A stretch of 18,429 nucleotides of DNA from the NCBI GenBank assembly GCA_900770535.1, contig CAAHDV010000088.1, positions 1-18,429 of the forward strand, read 5' to 3'. A program made the translations under genes and the position numbers. This DNA is from Lachnospiraceae bacterium (lineage in GTDB: Bacteria > Bacillota > Clostridia > Lachnospirales > Lachnospiraceae). The notes under the pieces are model-generated. The model saw only the letters and a list, made by a program, of their open reading frames with translations, was not told the origin of the DNA and did not search any database. Below are positions 14,676 through 18,429 of this stretch, piece by piece. Within the stretch, counting starts at the first letter, position 1, and each line of letters begins with the position of its first letter.

Positions 14676-16784
14676 TTATCTGTTTTTGAAGATCTCCACA
14701 AATGCCTTCCACATTTTCACAAGCACATTCCAGATCCGGCGCAGCGGGCTCTGGCTTGCTGCCTCACTCTCTGCATCCAGCACTTCGTCATCGTCATCCA
14801 GGCTGATCTCCGCGGTACGCAGAATGATCTGTACGGATTCCGGCTCCTGGTTCTCATCGGATGTGAAGGATACCTTCTCCGCGTTCGGATCCATGTTCAG
14901 GAAACGGGTGTCGCCGTCTAAGTCATCCCACTCCTTGTCGATGGCTTCCTTCATGGTCACACCTGCGTGGCGGATAGAAGCGGTGCTATCCAGTACGCTT
15001 AAGCTCTTATCCAGAAGCTCCAGTGTGCCGCGGATGCTGTCGCGGGTAGCTGCGTCCAGATTGTCACTGCTGTTCTTTAAGGTGTTCTGCACGATGGCAG
15101 CCGTGCTCAGGCTCGTGTTCAGTGCCTCGGTGGTCCGGTTCATCAGTTCTTCCGTATCATCTAAGGACGCCTGCAGATCCGGGTAGTAGCTGTCCATGGA
15201 ATCGTACAGGGCTGCGGTGTCCTCGGTGAGCATTTCCAGGCTGTCGGTGAGTTCGGAGGTATATTTGGCTGTGTCAGAAACATCATCCATCAGACCAGAA
15301 AGCTCCGAAGCCAGTTTATTGCTGGCTAATGCCAGTGCTTCCAGATATTGTTTCTTTGCCATCAGATTTTGTACCAGTTCTTCCTGGGTCAGTGTCACAC
15401 CATTCGCAGGACTCACTGCCGTGGAAGTACCCGTACCTGACGCATATGTGGCAATTCCGGCATCATCAGCTTCCGCGTCCTCCGGCGTAGCCTGCAGGTC
15501 ATTCTGCAGGGGAACCTCATCTACAATCCAGTCTCCATCCAGATAATAATCCTCGTCCATATCATGAGTACTGGTCAGCAGCGTTGCCAGGGCCGTAACA
15601 TAAGCCTGCTCACTGGCCTGCAGCTGGGCATCCAGCGCAATGATCGTCTGCATCAGCTGATTTAATGGAGATACTCCGCCTGCCAGATCCTCCGACCCGC
15701 TCTTAACACCCTTTAACGCGCTGTGCAGCTTATTCAGCGGATCCTGCATCTCCCGCACGGTGTCCACAATATCACCCAGGCTGTCGTGGGCTGTGTCCGC
15801 TGCCTCTTTTGCGGTCTCGATATGCGGGATCATGGCCTCTAACTGGTCCGATACGGCGCTTAAGGTCTCAATCGCGCGGTCATTGCCCTCCAGGATGCTG
15901 TCCTTTGCGCCGCTCCAGGTCTGTCTGGCGCTTTCCGCGGAGTTCATGCCGTTCTGCAACGAATTGATGCCATCCCGCATCGCCTCAACAGACAGAGCCA
16001 TCTGCTGCATGCTGTCGTGCATCTCATCGCCGCTCTCTTTCCAGGTATCCTTGGCGTCTTTTAAGTCGGTCACATGCTCTAAGTCACTGCCGGTCAGCGG
16101 GGTCATGGCCATGAACACGCCGCTGGTTTCAAAGCTGTCGGTGCCAATGCGGACGGTGAAGTCGCCATCCTCGCCCGGAAGTGCCGTGAACACAACCGCG
16201 CTGTTGCTGCCGATGGTCTGCTTCTGGGCGCCGTCTGCCTCCAGGCTGTAACAGTCATTGGTATCCACCATCACTGCTACGGCCAGAACAAAGTTGTTCT
16301 TATAATATTCATTTACATCTGCGCTGTCGTTAAACTTCGCGTCGATATGGATCTCAATGAGTCCGGATGCGCCTGCCAGTTCATCGGCATTTTTCGGCAC
16401 ACCGTTCAGTTTGTAGGACACATCAAAATTCCACGGAAGCGCTACCTTCTTTGCGTCCAGCTCCCCTTTATAATAGAAGCGTCCCTTGTAATCCGGTGAT
16501 ACGTTCCAGGTTACCTTGTTTCCCTCAATGACCGGCTCGGTGTAGTCGGACATGTTGGTTACGGCGGTATAATTGCCGTAATCGGTGATGGTGGTCTGGC
16601 CGTTTAAATCACAGCCCTTCACCACATTGACCTTGTCTACATTTCCGTAGTAGTCGAGGTTGACATACATATTTTCATCTACGGCCACAGATGCCTGGCC
16701 CGCAAGCACCGGCAAAACTGTGCCGGTACATGCCATGACTGCGGCCAGTCCCATGACACCCAGTCTCTGATATCTTTTCTTCAT
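14676..16784 (-). CDS. Large secreted coiled-coil protein of an RND-transporter operon (702 aa)
   Basis: An exported, mostly helical protein. Its signal peptide MKKRYQRLGVMGLAAVMACTG...VLAG is probably cleaved near residue 29. Residues 35-235 are beta-rich. Two long coiled-coil stretches (about 235-405 and 465-620), with heptad-like repeats, are separated by an acidic, Gly/Ser/Thr-rich insert (405-465). A short acidic region (662-675) is followed by a basic amphipathic end RRIWNVLVKMWKAFVEIFKNR that may touch the membrane. Similar helical proteins occur beside MMPL/RND transporters in Firmicutes and resemble the YhgE/Pip heptad-repeat group, but this one lacks that group's multiple C-terminal spans. 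AGGAGGG is 8 bases before the ATG at 16784; an open extension to 16970 runs into the RND gene and was rejected. Role unknown; an adaptor or periplasm-like spacer for the transporter is inference. Confidence 0.82.
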   Translation of the reverse strand: MKKRYQRLGVMGLAAVMACTGTVLPVLAGQASVAVDENMYVNLDYYGNVDKVNVVKGCDLNGQTTITDYGNYTAVTNMSDYTEPVIEGNKVTWNVSPDYKGRFYYKGELDAKKVALPWNFDVSYKLNGVPKNADELAGASGLIEIHIDAKFNDSADVNEYYKNNFVLAVAVMVDTNDCYSLEADGAQKQTIGSNSAVVFTALPGEDGDFTVRIGTDSFETSGVFMAMTPLTGSDLEHVTDLKDAKDTWKESGDEMHDSMQQMALSVEAMRDGINSLQNGMNSAESARQTWSGAKDSILEGNDRAIETLSAVSDQLEAMIPHIETAKEAADTAHDSLGDIVDTVREMQDPLNKLHSALKGVKSGSEDLAGGVSPLNQLMQTIIALDAQLQASEQAYVTALATLLTSTHDMDEDYYLDGDWIVDEVPLQNDLQATPEDAEADDAGIATYASGTGTSTAVSPANGVTLTQEELVQNLMAKKQYLEALALASNKLASELSGLMDDVSDTAKYTSELTDSLEMLTEDTAALYDSMDSYYPDLQASLDDTEELMNRTTEALNTSLSTAAIVQNTLKNSSDNLDAATRDSIRGTLELLDKSLSVLDSTASIRHAGVTMKEAIDKEWDDLDGDTRFLNMDPNAEKVSFTSDENQEPESVQIILRTAEISLDDDDEVLDAESEAASQSPLRRIWNVLVKMWKAFVEIFKNR

Positions 16785-16855
16785 GACATTTTCCCTCCTG
16801 CTGCTTTCCTGCTGCAATATTGTTCTTCCCTGCTGCCTTAAGCAGCCTGCCGCTC

Positions 16856-18411
16856 TTATTTCTCTTTCCGGTGTTCTTCCAGTTTGGTCCTGATCTGCTC
16901 CGCTCTTGCATGGAACTGCTGTCTTCTGCTCACATAGCGCTCCCGGATCCGTCTTCTGGAGCCTTTCCATTTCTTCTCAATGATCAGGCCGTCGGTCAGC
17001 ACCAGAAGTGCCGGAAGCAGAGTCAGTACCAGTATCAGGCTTAAGAAGCCGCCTCGGCCAATCAGGTGTCCCAGGTCTCCGATGGCCGCCGTGGTAGAGA
17101 TCATGTATACAATGTATCCCGCCAGGGTGATGATGCCGCCGGATGTGAAAATGGAGGAGCAGGACCGGGTCACGGCCTCAATGCAGGCCTCCTTCTTTGG
17201 AAGCGTCGCGCGCTTCGCGATATAGTTGTTGGTAAGCAGGATCGAGTAGTCGACCGTCGCGCCCATCTGGATACTGCTGACGATGATGTAACCCATGTAG
17301 ATCATATCCACGCCCTGCACATACGGAACTGCCATATTAACGAAGATTGCGACTTCAATCGGGATCATAACCACGATCGGGATCAGCACGGACTTAAAGC
17401 TGAAGGCAACAACCAGGAATACACCAAGCAGTGTCAGCATATTTACCCGCGCGTTATCGTCGGTGATGGTGGACTTGATATCCTGGGTGGACGGTGTCTC
17501 ACCGACCACATAGGAATTATCCGGATAATATTTCTTCATGAGATCCCGGATCTGATCTGTATATTCGAAGGATTTGTCACTCTCGCCCTTGGTCCTTATG
17601 TATAACAGCATCCGCGCCGTATCCTTCGTGTGGAGCTGGCTGACTGTGGATTCCGGAAGGAAGTCCTCCGGAATGCCCTCCGGCAGCGTATTGGCCATAG
17701 AAGTGACACTCTTTACATATGGAAGATCTTCCAGCTCATCGGACAGCTTCTTTTCTGCCACCGGATCGTTGTTCGGATAGATCAGAAGCATCATGTTGCT
17801 TCGGCCAAACTTCTGGGTGATCTCCTGATCATCCGCATAAACCTGGGTTCCCGGAGCACCGCCCACGGCGCTGTTTCCGTACTGGAAGTTGTTCATCTGC
17901 TGCGCCACATAAGCCGGCGGGGTGATGAGAAGCACCGCCGCTAAAACCAGATAGCGGATGCGGTACACGCCCTTGCCCAGCCTGGTAAAGTCCGGGAAGA
18001 AGGAACGGTGTTTGGTCTTATCATTCCATTTGGTAAATTTCAGGATCATGGCCGGCATGAACAGCACCACCGTCAGAAGGCTGAAGATGATACCCTTTGC
18101 CAGAACCAGGCCCATATCGAAACCGATGTTGAATTTCATGGTAACCAGCGCCAGGAAACCAACTACAGTCGTTAAGCTGCTGGCGAAGATGGAGTTGATA
18201 GCCTCCTCAACCGCCTTGACAATGGCCTCCTCCTCGGAAAGTCCGGTATCACGCCAGTTCATGTAGGCATCCAGCAGGAAAATGGAATAGTCCATGGAGG
18301 TTGCCAGCTGTAAAATGATGGCTACGTTATCGGTCAGGAAGGAAATCGTGCCGATGAATATGTTGGTTCCCTTATTTAACAGCACCGCCACGCCCATAAC
18401 CAGCAAAAACA
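16856..18411 (-). CDS. MMPL/RND-family membrane transporter, C-terminal part only (about 517 aa visible)
   Basis: The gene runs off the right end, so the N-terminal part is missing (a few hundred residues judging by family length). The visible part shows the end of the first membrane bundle with TSMDYSIFLL and the SSLTTVVGFLAL span. A short extracytoplasmic domain follows (about 168-322, YGNSAVGGAPG onward). The second bundle carries the matching GATVDYSILLTNNY. Both bundles carry the paired Asp-Tyr (D41 and D388 in visible numbering), the proton-relay position of MMPL proteins. The end is a basic cytoplasmic tail rich in Arg and Glu. MMPL proteins export lipids or peptides or act on envelope components. 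It is the first visible gene of the operon, 71 bases from the coiled-coil gene. The reading frame beyond 18411 is adapter sequence, so any start called there is false. Confidence 0.9.
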
Positions 18412-18429
18412 AGATCGGAAGAGCACACG
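18412..18429. other. Untrimmed Illumina TruSeq adapter at contig end
   Basis: The last 18 bases read AGATCGGAAGAGCACACG, identical to the first 18 bases of the standard TruSeq read-1 adapter. This is not genomic sequence. It marks an assembly end inside the RND gene. Confidence 0.93.

Noticed and set aside
14662..14712. N-terminal extension of the kinase-like protein
   Set aside because: It would overlap the upstream gene and lacks a ribosome site. The P-loop protein starts naturally at 14661.
16797..16836. Three copies of CCTGCTGC in the gap between the RND and coiled-coil genes
   Set aside because: Copies are unevenly spaced (11 and 21 bases) and short. They probably reflect purine-rich ribosome-site sequence rather than a defined repeat.
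16785..16970. N-terminal extension of the coiled-coil protein
   Set aside because: It would precede a perfect signal peptide and overlap the RND gene. AGGAGGG supports 16784.

Overview
The window reads as a fragment of a Gram-positive, gut-type Clostridia genome, most likely Lachnospiraceae. This rests on inference from protein families, moderate GC content, strong AGGAGG-type ribosome binding sites, and a tRNA gene without an encoded CCA. No 16S or other taxonomic marker is present. The right end (18412-18429) is an exact match to the start of the Illumina TruSeq adapter. The window is therefore probably the end of an assembled contig, and the last gene is cut by assembly rather than by biology. 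All genes lie on the minus strand except two small plus-strand genes at 1975-2868.

Layout from left to right. An AT-rich stretch with inverted repeats (1-195) lies downstream of an ABC-F translation-type ATPase (196-1749), which has its own promoter and a structured 5' leader. On the plus strand follow a stand-alone FeoA-like protein (1975-2208) and an HD-domain hydrolase (2287-2868) with a near-consensus promoter. A perfect palindromic bidirectional terminator separates these from a convergent tRNA-Gly(CCC) gene. Next, read leftward from about 11430, is a seven-gene operon: lipoprotein peptide-binding protein, two permeases, two ATPases, a dipeptide epimerase of the enolase superfamily, and a cytoplasmic beta-lactamase-fold serine hydrolase. 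The gene set resembles the murein-peptide uptake and recycling clusters of Bacillus (dpp/ykf). Peptides would be imported by the ABC transporter, then D-Glu or other D-residue dipeptides epimerised and hydrolysed inside the cell. Its promoter has a direct repeat upstream, and a 229-nt leader that contains a possible attenuator hairpin.

Upstream of that operon lie an independent 40-residue membrane microprotein with its own promoter and terminator, and a rhodanese-TtcA fusion (tRNA sulfur chemistry). The right third (13117-18411) is one minus-strand operon ending in a strong terminator. It encodes an MMPL/RND-type membrane transporter (partial), a large secreted coiled-coil protein, a cytidylate-kinase-like P-loop protein, and a secreted protein with a fibronectin-III-like end. 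This set looks like an uncharacterised envelope or export module.

The least explained items are the RND/coiled-coil/kinase/FN3 operon, the microprotein, and the regulatory architecture in front of the peptide operon. No CRISPR array, insertion sequence, integrase or phage gene was seen.
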